A DNA stretch of 64,000 nt from contig CAMKLV010000003.1 of assembly GCA_946413695.1 (NCBI GenBank), positions 35,535 through 99,534 on the forward strand, in the 5' to 3' direction. The translations under genes were made by a program, and so were the position numbers. The DNA is from Firm-04 sp946413695. Lineage in GTDB: Bacteria; Bacillota; Clostridia; Oscillospirales; Ruminococcaceae. Shown one piece after another: positions 9,268 to 18,214 of the stretch (positions are counted from its first letter, which is position 1; every line of letters begins with the position of its first letter). The notes beneath the pieces were generated by a model, which was not told the DNA's origin, made no database searches, and was given only the letters and a program-made list of their open reading frames with translations.

Positions 9268-10623
9268 ATGGAACTGAAGAATGCTTACCTCAAATCCGTC
9301 TACGAGCAGGTTGAAAAGCGCAACCCGAACGAGCCGGAATTCCTCCAGACTGTCGCTGAAGTGCTCAGCACCCTCGAGCCTGTTGTCGAGAAGAGACCTG
9401 ACCTCGTTGAGGCTGGTGTCATCGAGAGAATGGTCGAGCCGGAGCGCCAGATCATCTTCCGTGTGCCGTGGATCGACGACAACGGCAAGCAGCAGGTCAA
9501 CCGCGGTTTCCGTGTCCAGTTCAACTCTGCAATCGGACCGTACAAGGGCGGCCTCCGCTTTGCTAAGAACGTTTACATCGGCATCATCAAGTTCCTCGGC
9601 TTCGAGCAGACCTTTAAGAACTCCCTGACCTCCCTCCCGATGGGCGGCGGCAAGGGCGGTTCCGACTTCGATCCGCAGGGCAAGTCTGATGCAGAGGTTA
9701 TGCGTTTCTGCCAGAGCTTCATGACTGAGCTTTATCGTCACATCGGCCCGAACCTCGACGTTCCGGCTGGTGATATCGGTGTCGGCGGCCGTGAGATCGG
9801 CTACCTGTTCGGCCAGTATAAGAGACTCCAGAACGAGTTTACCGGCGTTCTGACCGGTAAGGGCATCCCCTACGGCGGTTCTCTGATCCGTCCGGAGGCA
9901 ACCGGTTACGGCGCTGTCTACTATGTACAGAACATGCTTGACTACTTCAAGGATGAGATCAAGGGCAAGACCTTTGCAGTTTCCGGCTTCGGCAATGTTG
10001 CATGGGGTACCATCAAGAAGGTCAACGAGCTCGGCGGTAAGGTTGTTACCATTTCCGGTCCGGACGGCTACATCTATGATCCGGACGGCATTTCCACCGA
10101 TGAGAAGGTTGACTACCTGCTCGAGATGAGAGCATCCTGCCGCAACCGCGCTGAGGACTATGCTGACAAGTTCCCGTCTGCAAAGTTCTTCAAGGGCGAG
10201 AAGCCGTGGGGCGTCAAGGCTGACATTCTGATGCCGTGCGCAACCCAGAACGAGGTTGGCGTTGAGGAAGCAAAGAAGATCATCGCAAACGGTGTCAAGT
10301 ACTACGTTGAGGTCGCAAACATGCCGACCACCAACGAGGCAATCGCTCTGCTGAAAGAAGCAGGCATTGTTGTTGCTCCGTCCAAGGCTGTTAACGCCGG
10401 CGGTGTTGCTGTTTCCGGTCTCGAAATGTCCCAGAACAGCGAGCGTCTCAGCTGGACTGCTGAAGAAGTCGATGCAAAGCTGAAGGGCATCATGGCTAAC
10501 ATCTTCAAGGCAAGCATCAATGCTGCAAACGAGTACGGTCTCGGTGATGACCTCGTTGCAGGTGCGAACATCGCAGGCTTCCTGAAGGTTGCTGAGGCAA
10601 TGAAGGCACAGGGCTGTGTCTGA
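9268..10623 (+). CDS. gdhA: NADP-specific glutamate dehydrogenase
   Basis: Makes glutamate from 2-oxoglutarate, ammonia and NADPH; in ruminal and gut Clostridia it is a main route of ammonia assimilation. At 451 residues it is the standard hexameric GdhA length. Visible motifs are YKGGLRF, the active-site LPMGGGKGGSDFDP (catalytic Lys), DVPAGDIGVGGREIGY, the Rossmann-like FAVSGFGNVAWGTIKK, and VAPSKAVNAGGVAVSG. The ATG at 9268 follows AAGGAG. Codon choice is strongly restricted compared with its neighbours, which fits very high expression. It is monocistronic, bounded by terminators. Confidence 0.97.
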   Translation: MELKNAYLKSVYEQVEKRNPNEPEFLQTVAEVLSTLEPVVEKRPDLVEAGVIERMVEPERQIIFRVPWIDDNGKQQVNRGFRVQFNSAIGPYKGGLRFAKNVYIGIIKFLGFEQTFKNSLTSLPMGGGKGGSDFDPQGKSDAEVMRFCQSFMTELYRHIGPNLDVPAGDIGVGGREIGYLFGQYKRLQNEFTGVLTGKGIPYGGSLIRPEATGYGAVYYVQNMLDYFKDEIKGKTFAVSGFGNVAWGTIKKVNELGGKVVTISGPDGYIYDPDGISTDEKVDYLLEMRASCRNRAEDYADKFPSAKFFKGEKPWGVKADILMPCATQNEVGVEEAKKIIANGVKYYVEVANMPTTNEAIALLKEAGIVVAPSKAVNAGGVAVSGLEMSQNSERLSWTAEEVDAKLKGIMANIFKASINAANEYGLGDDLVAGANIAGFLKVAEAMKAQGCV

Positions 10624-10643
10624 TTCAGTTCTATTGTGAATAC

Positions 10644-10685
10644 AAAAAGCAGATGCGGGAGAAATCCTGCATCTGCTTTTTTGTT
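10644..10685. terminator. Bidirectional terminator between gdhA and the CPBP gene
   Basis: AAAAGCAGATGC and GCATCTGCTTTTTT form a long stem with T-runs on both strands; it serves gdhA and the convergent minus-strand operon. Confidence 0.9.
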
Positions 10686-10748
10686 TCTATCATGTATCGA
10701 GCTGCGCCAGAAAACCGAGGATGATGTTTTGCGCTGCCTTTTGGGTGT

Positions 10749-11618
10749 TTATGCGGGCTCCTTTCCGGAGGAGCGTGCCTTTTTCTTCATCAGCAGCGGA
10801 ATAAACAGCAGATACAGCAGCATCGGCGCAAACAGGAGCAGCGTTGTGCGGAGCGGTATATCGTGATTGCCTGCATTCATCTGAACGAATATCAGCATGA
10901 TGAGCGATGCGCCGTTGTTCGTTGCGGAATGTGCAATGGATGCCGGATAGATCGAGCCTGTTTTCAGCGTCAGCCAATGGAAGAAGATTCCCAGAATCAC
11001 ACAGATCCCGCACATCAGCAGGATGCCGACATACGGGAAGCCGGGGTAATCCGTGCCGAAATTATGTCCCTTGACAGTCAGCGGCGCGTGCCACAGTCCC
11101 CAGATGATGCCGCCTGCAATGATTGCCAGCGGTCTGCTCCATGCAGATTCAAGCTTCGGATACAGATAACCGCGCCAGCCATACTCCTCGCCGAAGGTAT
11201 TGAACGCCAGAACGAGCGAGTTCCACAATGCCTGCATGATGACAGAAGCCGTCATCATGCCCGAAAGCGCTGCATTTTCATCAATATGCAGACTGCGCGC
11301 AAGAACCACACGCAGCAGCCCGACCGCAAGCGGCAGCAGCACTGCAAGCACGTAATATTTCAGATTGCCTTTCAGCTTCAGCCGGAGCAGATCATCCGCA
11401 ATGCCTTCCTTTGTGATCAGTCTTGTCAGAAATGCTGCGATTGCCGGTGCGCCGCCTGTCAAAAGCCGAACCCATAAAAACGGATATTGCTTTTCACCCG
11501 CGAACCAGTCGAAAAAGTCAAAGCGGCTGTTTGTGATGATCCACGGAATCCACGCAACCGAAAAGGAAAGGAGCAGATAGATCACAATCCGTTTGATGTC
11601 TGCGGAACGGTTATTCAT
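10749..11618 (-). CDS. CPBP-family intramembrane metalloprotease (CAAX/Abi type)
   Basis: A 289-residue multispanning membrane protein with the CPBP motifs: EEYGWRGYL (the EExxxR glutamates), then HAPLT and a later conserved His/Asn region (SIAHSATNNGA). Such proteins are intramembrane proteases or self-immunity proteins in peptide-export loci. It is the last gene of the GntR-ABC operon and overlaps the preceding permease gene by 8 bp, so it probably works with the transporter, perhaps in peptide processing or immunity; this is inferred from context. The gene ends at the terminator it shares with gdhA. Confidence 0.85.
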   Translation of the reverse strand: MNNRSADIKRIVIYLLLSFSVAWIPWIITNSRFDFFDWFAGEKQYPFLWVRLLTGGAPAIAAFLTRLITKEGIADDLLRLKLKGNLKYYVLAVLLPLAVGLLRVVLARSLHIDENAALSGMMTASVIMQALWNSLVLAFNTFGEEYGWRGYLYPKLESAWSRPLAIIAGGIIWGLWHAPLTVKGHNFGTDYPGFPYVGILLMCGICVILGIFFHWLTLKTGSIYPASIAHSATNNGASLIMLIFVQMNAGNHDIPLRTTLLLFAPMLLYLLFIPLLMKKKARSSGKEPA

Positions 11619-12381
11619 AATGCGCCACCCCTTTCAGCCAGAGTTTGCACGAAATGCGGTAGGAAATCACATAGGCAGCGATTGCCGCCAGCGGAAACGC
11701 CGATAGGATGAACAGGGCTTCTTCCTCTAATTCGCCGTTCATCAGACGGCTGCACCAATCCCAGATTGCCCCGATGATTTTGTCAAAGACCGGCACATAC
11801 AGGAGTGTAACTATGCCCGCAACGGCTGCAAGGATAAAGAACAGCAGGAGGACATATTTGCCGTATTTTGTGCCGAACCGCACAATGAACGGGAAATCAA
11901 AGCTGCGCAGAAACATCTGCACAAAGAACATCAGGATCAGCAGCGTCTGCAGCTGCGGCGTCATTTTTCCCGTGGCGCAATGGACGATCCGGCAAAAAAA
12001 GCTGTCCGTAAATAATGCGGATACAAAAAACAGCGCACATGCCATAAACACCACGACATATTTACCGTAGATCTGACGCGCGGTGCCGTCCGGAACGGCA
12101 GCCATCATCACGCTCTTTCGCTTTGATTCATCCTGCGAGAACACCCCTGCAGCCAGCAGCCGCATCCCGAAATATGCAGCCAGCAGAACCACCGGCACAA
12201 TCCGGAATAACACACCGTCTGCAAGAAATCCAGAGAAAAAGTCCGTCCATGTAAATCCGGCTCCGGCTTTCATGATCAGTCCCATCAGAACGGCAGCGGC
12301 ATATACCAGCGGCGGCAGGAAAAGTCCGCAGAGCAGAAAAAAGCGATTCTGGACCAGTTCTTTGTATACGGTTCCCAGCAT
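11611..12381 (-). CDS. ABC-2-like transporter permease
   Basis: A 256-residue hydrophobic protein with about six predicted membrane helices and no signal peptide. The opening MLGTVYKELVQNRFF resembles the amphipathic start of ABC-2 permeases. A GGAGG lies nine bases before the ATG. It sits between a second permease gene and the CPBP gene, in an operon with one ATPase, so the two permeases probably form a heterodimer with an ATPase dimer. The substrate is unknown; YtrA-linked transporters in Firmicutes often export antibiotics or peptides. Confidence 0.7.
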   Translation of the reverse strand: MLGTVYKELVQNRFFLLCGLFLPPLVYAAAVLMGLIMKAGAGFTWTDFFSGFLADGVLFRIVPVVLLAAYFGMRLLAAGVFSQDESKRKSVMMAAVPDGTARQIYGKYVVVFMACALFFVSALFTDSFFCRIVHCATGKMTPQLQTLLILMFFVQMFLRSFDFPFIVRFGTKYGKYVLLLFFILAAVAGIVTLLYVPVFDKIIGAIWDWCSRLMNGELEEEALFILSAFPLAAIAAYVISYRISCKLWLKGVAHYE

Positions 12382-12395
12382 GCGTCATGACCTCC

Positions 12396-13163
12396 TTATG
12401 CGCGCTTTGGACCGGCATAATTCCGCTTTACGATCACATAGATCAGCACAAGCAGTCCGATGAAAACGGGGATGATAAACGGCAGCACCGCGCCCCTGAA
12501 TGCGGTATATTTTTCGAGCAGCGGTTTCATTGCTGTAATGGAATCAGCATCCGGACCGGCATTTTTCATTGTTCTTGCAAGCAGCAGACCTACGACGGCA
12601 CCGCAGCCGGCAAATGCAACCGGTATCCGGTTTTGCTGTTTTTTATAGGCAATCGGATCCTTTGCTTTGCCCAGAAAGAACTCTATAAAGCAAACGGGGA
12701 TCAGCGCAAGACAGATTAAAAGACCGATGTCGGCAATCATCCCGGTGGAAAGTGTTTTGCCGAAGGCTGCCGAAACCAGCACGCTGAGCACAGTAACAAT
12801 CAGAAATGCCGCAGCGGTTCTGACAAGCAGAAACAGAACATGTGCAAGTGCACGCAGCTTTGTCTCTGCGGGGAGCGTCATGGAATAGCGCGCCCAGTTT
12901 GACTTGATATCGCTTTCATATGCATCCGCACAGGTTTCGACAACAGGAATCAGAAAGAACATCATAAGATATGCCTCAAGATGACCGCCAGTTTTCGTAA
13001 ACAAATCGTGCAGCTTCTCATTTCCGTCAAAAGCGCCGTTCCGAAAGCTGAATCCGATGATCAGGAACACCGCCGCCATGCCTGCTGTAACTGCCAGTGC
13101 AAGGAGCAGCTTTTTTCTCATGAGAACAAACTCCCGATAAACCAGTGACATGATCTTTTTCAT
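12396..13163 (-). CDS. ABC-2-type transporter permease
   Basis: A 255-residue membrane protein with about six helices. The stretch ADAYESDIKSNWARYSMTLP matches the cytoplasmic loop of ABC-2 permeases of the YtrC/YtrD or lantibiotic-immunity kind. The start is the ATG at 13163, overlapping the stop of the ATPase gene (TAATG) and preceded by AAGGAG, in preference to the in-frame GTG at 13172. It is translationally coupled to the ATPase. Confidence 0.78.
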   Translation of the reverse strand: MKKIMSLVYREFVLMRKKLLLALAVTAGMAAVFLIIGFSFRNGAFDGNEKLHDLFTKTGGHLEAYLMMFFLIPVVETCADAYESDIKSNWARYSMTLPAETKLRALAHVLFLLVRTAAAFLIVTVLSVLVSAAFGKTLSTGMIADIGLLICLALIPVCFIEFFLGKAKDPIAYKKQQNRIPVAFAGCGAVVGLLLARTMKNAGPDADSITAMKPLLEKYTAFRGAVLPFIIPVFIGLLVLIYVIVKRNYAGPKRA

Positions 13164-14041
13164 TATGACCACTCCTTCTTTCCTGCATTGACGTAAAACT
13201 GCATGATCTCCTCAAGCGTTGTCTTTTCGATGATTGCACCGGAGTATTTTGCCGCTGCGGCAGCGCGGTTCGCTGTGAGGAGCTCCGCGCCGAAGTCATT
13301 GACGCGCGCACTGATATAATCCGCCGGTGAAAATTCCGGATATTCCTCCCGCGTGCATTTGATGACACCGTGATTATCGAGAATCTCATCCTTGTAGCCG
13401 GTCAGAAGAATCTTTCCGTTGTCGATAAACACGATGCAGTCCGCGATTTTCTCAAGGTCGCTCGTGATATGCGAGGACATGAGAATCGAGCGGCTGCCGT
13501 CCATGAGGTAATTCCGGAAAACGTCGAGAATCTCATTGCGGACAATGGGGTCAAGTCCCGTGGTGGCTTCATCCATGATGAGAAGCTCCGCATCGTGAGA
13601 AAGTGCAGCAGCGATCTGCAGCTTCATCTTCATGCCCTTTGAGAGCTCACCGACCTTTTTCTTGCGCGGCAGCTGAAAGATATCCAGATATTGAAAAAAG
13701 GTCTCCGGATTCCAGCTCCGGTAAAGACCGCGGAATACTCTTTCGAGCTGTACCGGTGTGAACACCTCGCCGAACGGGCATTCATCGAACACCACGCCCA
13801 TGCGCTCCTTTGCTTCGGTTTCATTCCGGATATGATCGAGCCCCAGCAGCGTGATCTCGCCGGAATCAACCGGGATGATATTCAGCATGGACTGAATGGT
13901 TGTTGTTTTGCCTGCGCCGTTCTGCCCGATGAATCCGACAATGCAGCCCTTCGGGACCGTAAAGCTGATGTTATCGAGTGTAAAGCCGTCATAGCGTTTG
14001 GTCACGCCCCTGATCTCAACCGCATTTTTGTAGTCACTCAT
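13163..14041 (-). CDS. ABC transporter ATP-binding protein
   Basis: A 292-residue nucleotide-binding subunit. It has Walker A GQNGAGKT, the signature LSKGMK, Walker B ELLIMDEATTGLDP and an H-loop (MSSHIT). An extra C-terminal part of about 80 residues is common in bacitracin/lantibiotic-type exporters. The start is set at the ATG at 14041, with GGAGG nine bases upstream; an upstream in-frame start at 14071 lacks such a site. It overlaps the end of the GntR regulator gene by 8 bp. Confidence 0.92.
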   Translation of the reverse strand: MSDYKNAVEIRGVTKRYDGFTLDNISFTVPKGCIVGFIGQNGAGKTTTIQSMLNIIPVDSGEITLLGLDHIRNETEAKERMGVVFDECPFGEVFTPVQLERVFRGLYRSWNPETFFQYLDIFQLPRKKKVGELSKGMKMKLQIAAALSHDAELLIMDEATTGLDPIVRNEILDVFRNYLMDGSRSILMSSHITSDLEKIADCIVFIDNGKILLTGYKDEILDNHGVIKCTREEYPEFSPADYISARVNDFGAELLTANRAAAAAKYSGAIIEKTTLEEIMQFYVNAGKKEWS

Positions 14042-14420
14042 TTTCGTTATCCTCCGAATACATAAGATCAATCATTTCTTTCAGGTCCTCGGCAGTCAAG
14101 CCGCAGAGCCTGCCCTTTTTGCAGACCTGCGCGACAAGCTCCTCCGTCTGCCGGACGGTCTCCTCGCGCAGGAAATCGGTGTTCTGCGATTTGACAAAGC
14201 AGCCCTTTCCCAAAAAGTTTTCGATATAGCCTTCGCGTTCCAGTTCCTCATAAGCACGTTTGGTTGTGATGACGCTGATGCGGAGCTGCGATGCAAGCGC
14301 GCGCATCGACGGCAAAGCGTCCCCTGCCGTGAGCCTGCCTGCGATGATCTGAGCCTTCACCTGATCTATGATCTGCTTATAGATCGGATCATCTGTTTCG
14401 TTTCTCAAAATAATATCCAT
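14034..14420 (-). CDS. GntR-family regulator, YtrA subfamily
   Basis: A 128-residue transcription factor: a GntR winged helix (about residues 10-75, with YKQIIDQVKAQIIAG, LPSMRALASQLRIS and TTKRAYEELEREGYI) and a short C-terminal dimerisation tail of about 50 residues, as in YtrA. YtrA-type repressors control the ABC transporter genes they are co-transcribed with. Its own promoter carries palindromes, so it probably represses this operon and is released by an envelope-active compound, which is the family pattern. Confidence 0.88.
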   Translation of the reverse strand: MDIILRNETDDPIYKQIIDQVKAQIIAGRLTAGDALPSMRALASQLRISVITTKRAYEELEREGYIENFLGKGCFVKSQNTDFLREETVRQTEELVAQVCKKGRLCGLTAEDLKEMIDLMYSEDNENE

Positions 14421-14439
14421 AATAACCTCCGGAGCAAGT

Positions 14440-14491
14440 GTGTATATACACTATACACAGTATAGCACGATTATATACACTTGTCAAGTGT
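14440..14491 (-). promoter_or_regulatory. Promoter and operator of the GntR-ABC operon
   Basis: Reading leftwards: TTGACA (14487-14482), 17-base spacer, TATACT (14464-14459). A 12-bp palindrome GTGTATATACAC (14440-14451) covers the expected start site, and ACACTTGTCAAGTGT (14477-14491) overlaps the -35. Either fits a dimeric GntR repressor. Confidence 0.75.
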
Positions 14492-14541
14492 TTTTCAAAA
14501 AAATTTTTATCGCGCGGAATCCGGAAACACGAAAAACGAAG

Positions 14542-14582
14542 AAGCCGCTCAGATTTACGCAATACGCAAACCTGAGCGGCTG
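14542..14582 (-). terminator. Terminator at the end of the polyamine operon
   Basis: AGCCGCTCAG (or its complement) on both arms flanks a second inner pairing; on the minus strand a T-rich tail follows. It lies 55 bp past the aguA stop. Confidence 0.75.
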
Positions 14583-14636
14583 TATTCTCATTACACATAA
14601 AAACGGGAATCTCTTTGGCAGGGGAATGCCCTCTGC

Positions 14637-15743
14637 TCACTGCAGCGGTGCTCCCGATACAACCTGCTGCGTGATGCAGTGGATGTTGCCGCCGCCGAGC
14701 AGGATCGTGCGCGCAGAAACCGGCACAATCTCCCGCGTCGGGAAACACCCTTGCAGAATCGCGCAGGCACGCGCATCGTCCTCCGCATAGATGCCGCCGA
14801 ACTGCGGCACGAGCACGCAGTCATTGCCGATGTAGAAGTTCACATACGATGCGGCAAGACGCTCACCGGGCTCGCGCGTATCCTCGCCCTCGGCAAAGTC
14901 ATAGGCGGCGCATTCGTCTGCCGTCACGCAGACCGGCACATGCGGCACGGGCAGCTTTGTGATGCGGAAATGCCGCCCCTTTGCATCGGTTTCCTGCGAC
15001 AGCACATCGAAATCCGCGCGCGACATCGCATACTGCGGATCATCGGGGTCATCACACCAAGCAAGGACGATCTCACCCGGTGCCGTGAATGCCGCGATGT
15101 TGTCGATATGCTCGTTTGTCTCATCGTTGAAGATGCCGTATGGAATCCAGACAACTTTTTCGGCGCCGAGATATTCCAGCAGATGCGCGGTAATCTGCTC
15201 TTTTGTCATCTGCGGATTGCGCCCGCCGCTGAGCAGGCAGGCCTCTGTCACAAGAACCGTGCCCTCACCGTCGCTGTGGATTGCGCCGCCCTCAAGGACA
15301 AACGGTCTTGCGTCATAGCAGGGGACACCGAGCGCACTGCATACCGCATCTGCGGCGGCATCGTCCTTCTGCCAGTCGGCATAGAGACCGTCAAATTCGC
15401 CGCCCCATGCATTGAACTGCCACGAGATTCCGCGCACTGTGCCGTCCTGACCGCGTACAAAGGTCGGTGCGACATCACGCGCCCATGCATCATCCGTGTC
15501 GATCGGCAGAAGCTGCGCCGATGCGGGGAGCATTCTGCGCGCGGTCTCTGCGGTTTTCGCATTGACGAGCATATAGACCTGCTCACACTGTGCGAGCCGC
15601 GCTGCGATCTTTGCAAACGCCTGCTGCGCTGCGGAAGGGTCTCTGCTCCATGAGCCGGGACGCTCCGGGAAAATCAGGATCGTGCCGTGATGCGGTTCAA
15701 ATTCGGCAGGCATATGAAAGCCGTCCTGCTTGGGTGTGTTCAT
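14637..15743 (-). CDS. aguA: Agmatine deiminase
   Basis: Hydrolyses agmatine to N-carbamoylputrescine and ammonia, the second step of the arginine-decarboxylase route to putrescine. The 368-residue length is typical. Motifs of the guanidine-modifying fold are seen: DTDDAWARDVAPTFV, FVLEGGAIHSDGEG, the NDETNEHIDNIAAF segment with the catalytic His, and the C-terminal LLGGGNIHCITQQ with the nucleophilic Cys. AAGGAG precedes the ATG. It is the last gene of the polyamine operon. The partner AguB (N-carbamoylputrescine amidase) is not in the window. Confidence 0.93.
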   Translation of the reverse strand: MNTPKQDGFHMPAEFEPHHGTILIFPERPGSWSRDPSAAQQAFAKIAARLAQCEQVYMLVNAKTAETARRMLPASAQLLPIDTDDAWARDVAPTFVRGQDGTVRGISWQFNAWGGEFDGLYADWQKDDAAADAVCSALGVPCYDARPFVLEGGAIHSDGEGTVLVTEACLLSGGRNPQMTKEQITAHLLEYLGAEKVVWIPYGIFNDETNEHIDNIAAFTAPGEIVLAWCDDPDDPQYAMSRADFDVLSQETDAKGRHFRITKLPVPHVPVCVTADECAAYDFAEGEDTREPGERLAASYVNFYIGNDCVLVPQFGGIYAEDDARACAILQGCFPTREIVPVSARTILLGGGNIHCITQQVVSGAPLQ

Positions 15744-15748
15744 TCGGG

Positions 15749-16126
15749 TTACTCCTTCTGCTGTTCAAAGCATGGATGCGGCAGACGGATGAAGCCGCCG
15801 CGTGTGGTCAGTGTCAGGCGGACGGCATCAGACTGCGGCAGAACCGCCGGTTCGGAAATGATCCCGTCCATTGTGCAGGCATAGACTGCCGCAATATCGT
15901 CCGCAAGCTCCATTGTCACGGTTTCGCCGTTCCCGATGCGGACGCCGAGCGCGTCAAGCTGCCCGACATCAATCGTCTGGCGCGCATGACCGGTCGCATC
16001 CATTTTCGCTTCTGTATACTTCTGAAAGCGTGCAGGCATCTCATGGATTACATCCGCGGAAATGATCCAGTAGGGCAGCATGGCGCCTGCAATTCTGCCC
16101 TTCCGCGTGACAGTCAGTGTTCGCAT
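15749..16126 (-). CDS. Small protein of unknown function in the polyamine operon
   Basis: A 125-residue soluble protein with no signal or membrane segment. It is strand-rich with a CTMDGIISEPAVLP stretch in the second half. I do not recognise the family. It lies 5 bp before aguA and 6 bp after the SseB-like gene, so it is clearly part of the operon. No strong ribosome site was seen before its ATG. Confidence 0.6.
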   Translation of the reverse strand: MRTLTVTRKGRIAGAMLPYWIISADVIHEMPARFQKYTEAKMDATGHARQTIDVGQLDALGVRIGNGETVTMELADDIAAVYACTMDGIISEPAVLPQSDAVRLTLTTRGGFIRLPHPCFEQQKE

Positions 16127-16132
16127 CTGCGC

Positions 16133-16600
16133 TTATTCCAGATGCGATTTCATCTTTGTGATGATCGCCGCAGATTCTTTCGGAATCAGCATCGCCTCGG
16201 TGGAAGCATCGAGCACCAGACCGTCCACATCTTCGAGCGCAAGCATCATCTGGATGCAGTTGAGCGCCGGAACCTTCAGCAGCGTAAACTGCGCTGCGTA
16301 TTCCTGCGCGAGCTGCTGCTCGTTCGAGAAGATCGGGAAAAATGTGCCTTCGTCATTCTGCAGCAGATCGGGCTGAAACTGCATCTGATTCTCCGAGGAG
16401 ATCACTGCGCCCTTTTCTGCGCCCAGAATTTTCTCCTGATCTGCCTCATTGACCAGAATACGCACGGGCACAATGACCTCGGAATCGCGCAGACAGGCGA
16501 GCACCGGCATCAGCGCCTCTCTTGTCTGCTTCGTGAGAAATTCATGCTTGAGCATGCGCAGCACATTGCCGCCCTCAAGCGATTGTCCGATAATTTGCAT
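16133..16600 (-). CDS. SseB-like protein
   Basis: A 155-residue cytoplasmic protein resembling the SseB N-terminal domain: an early VLACLRDSEVIVPVRILV strand-helix pair, then FFPIFSNEQQLAQEY and a KVPALNCIQMML region. SseB of E. coli is named for enhanced serine sensitivity; the biochemical role of this domain is not settled. Found inside the polyamine operon with 6-bp spacing on either side. Family call is moderate. Confidence 0.65.
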   Translation of the reverse strand: MQIIGQSLEGGNVLRMLKHEFLTKQTREALMPVLACLRDSEVIVPVRILVNEADQEKILGAEKGAVISSENQMQFQPDLLQNDEGTFFPIFSNEQQLAQEYAAQFTLLKVPALNCIQMMLALEDVDGLVLDASTEAMLIPKESAAIITKMKSHLE

Positions 16601-16606
16601 GTAGTA

Positions 16607-17028
16607 TCAATCCTTATCCTGTAAATTTGCGCGGAGATCGGTCAGGAACATCGGTGCGGCGTCAATTGCTCTGCCGAAGCCGCAGGATTCATAGAACCGG
16701 ACCTCTCTGCTGTAAGAGAGCAGCACCACGCGCAGATAGTCCCTGTAGGTTTCTTTGATGCGCGCGATCAGTGTGCTGCCGATGCCCCTGTTGTGATATG
16801 CCGGATCGACCAGCAGATACTGGACTATGCATTCAGGATGCCGTCATCCATTGCACAGCACAATCCGACGAGCCTGTCGCCGTCCCATGCGGAGAACACA
16901 GTTTTGAAGCCCTGCATGGCGATCTGCAGCTTTTCCGGATATTTTCCGGATTCCCATTTCACGGCGCCGAACAGTTTTTCGAGTTCTGCTGCGGAGAATG
17001 TGTGTGTATCTTTGTATGTGATTTTCAT
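16607..17028 (-). pseudogene. GNAT N-acetyltransferase with a frameshift
   Basis: The first frame (from the ATG at 17028, after AGGGGAAC) encodes a GNAT N-terminal half (TVFSAWDGDRLVGLCCAMDD) and hits TAG at 16827-16825. A shift of frame at that point continues with YLLVDPAYHNRGIGSTLI, the acetyl-CoA-binding RGIGxxL motif, and FYESCGFG, ending at TGA 16609-16607. One lost base (for example a TAT codon read as TA) restores a 140-residue protein of normal GNAT length. No homopolymer is present at the break, so slippage is unlikely. It is either a recent pseudogene or a sequencing error. In a polyamine operon, a polyamine acetyltransferase role is plausible but inferred. Confidence 0.75.
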
Positions 17029-17086
17029 GTTCCCCTCGTTTCTGTCAGGCGGTTTCAGCGGAAGATAAACAGCGATGCTGCCGGTG

Positions 17087-18214
17087 TCAGGAGAGCCGCT
17101 CCTTGAAATCGCTGTAGCCGAACTGCCGGATGATATCGCAGCCGCCGTTTTCATGCTGAATCGCGATGGCAGGCAGCGGCATGCCGTTGAAGGTGTTGTT
17201 CTTCACCATCGAATAGATCGCCATGTCGCAGAAGGTCAGGCGGTCGCCGACCTGTACTGCGCGGTCGAAGCTGTAGTCGCCGATGATATCGCCGGCGAGG
17301 CAGGTGCGCGCGGAGAGCCGGTATTCATAGGGCTTTTCGCCCCATTCGCCGGAATCCTGCAGCGGCGGGCGGTACGGCATTTCGAGGACATCCGGCATGT
17401 GGCAGGCTGCGGATGCATCGAGGATCAGCACCTTGATGCCGTTTTCGACAATGTCCATGACCTCGGTATCGAGCCAGCCTGCATTGAGCGCGATCGCTTC
17501 ACCCGGTTCGAGATAGACCTCGACGCCGTATGTTTCGCGAATCTCCAGAATCAGATTTTTCAGCGCAGGTACGTCATAATCATCGCGTGTGATATGGTGT
17601 CCGCCGCCGAGATTGAGCCACTTCATCTGTGGCAGATATGCCCCGAATTTCTCCTCAAACGCGCGGAATGTCGTGATGAGATCATCGGCGTTCTGTTCGC
17701 AGAGCGTGTGGAAATGCAGTCCCTCGACGCCTTGCAGCAGCTCGGGGCGGAAATTCGCCTTTGTCACGCCGAGCCGCGAACCGGCAGCGCAGGGATCATA
17801 GATCGCGTGGTCGCCCTGCGTGGAGCATTCCGGATTGACACGGATGCCGACGCTGACGCCTGCCTGCTCCCAGACGGGGCGGTATTTTTCGAGCTGCGTG
17901 AACGAATTGAAGCTGATATGGTCACAGATGCGGCACAGCTCTTTGAACTCCGCCGGATCGTATGCCGGTGAAAACACATGGTTTTCCTTTTTGAATTCCT
18001 CTGCGCCGAGCCGCGCTTCATAGAGACCGCTCGCCGTTGTACCGCTGATATATTGTGCGATCATCGGGTAGACCGCAAAGCACGAAAATGCCTTCTGCGC
18101 AAGGAGGATATGCGCGCCGGTCTCCTGCTCCACATTGTGCAAAAGCTCCAGATTGCTCCGGAGCTTTGCCTCGTCAATGATATAGCAGGGGGTCGGCAGA
18201 TCCTGCCGGCGCAT
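17087..18214 (-). CDS. nspC: Carboxynorspermidine/carboxyspermidine decarboxylase
   Basis: PLP enzyme of the alanine-racemase fold that decarboxylates carboxyspermidine to spermidine. At 375 residues it has the usual length. The start MRRQDLPTPCYIIDEAKL is the classic NspC opening, with the PLP lysine in HILLAQKAFSCFA (about residue 41). Further motifs are VGIRVNPECS, LHFHTLCEQ, LNLGGGHHIT, YLEPGEAI and the C-terminal TFCDMAIYSMVKNNTFNGM. Its start overlaps the stop of the preceding dehydrogenase gene (TAATG), indicating tight coupling of the two successive enzymes. Confidence 0.95.
   Translation of the reverse strand: MRRQDLPTPCYIIDEAKLRSNLELLHNVEQETGAHILLAQKAFSCFAVYPMIAQYISGTTASGLYEARLGAEEFKKENHVFSPAYDPAEFKELCRICDHISFNSFTQLEKYRPVWEQAGVSVGIRVNPECSTQGDHAIYDPCAAGSRLGVTKANFRPELLQGVEGLHFHTLCEQNADDLITTFRAFEEKFGAYLPQMKWLNLGGGHHITRDDYDVPALKNLILEIRETYGVEVYLEPGEAIALNAGWLDTEVMDIVENGIKVLILDASAACHMPDVLEMPYRPPLQDSGEWGEKPYEYRLSARTCLAGDIIGDYSFDRAVQVGDRLTFCDMAIYSMVKNNTFNGMPLPAIAIQHENGGCDIIRQFGYSDFKERLS

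Noticed and set aside
15685..15710. tRNA-like GGTTCAAATTC motif
   Set aside because: It lies within the aguA coding sequence and no cloverleaf can be drawn around it.
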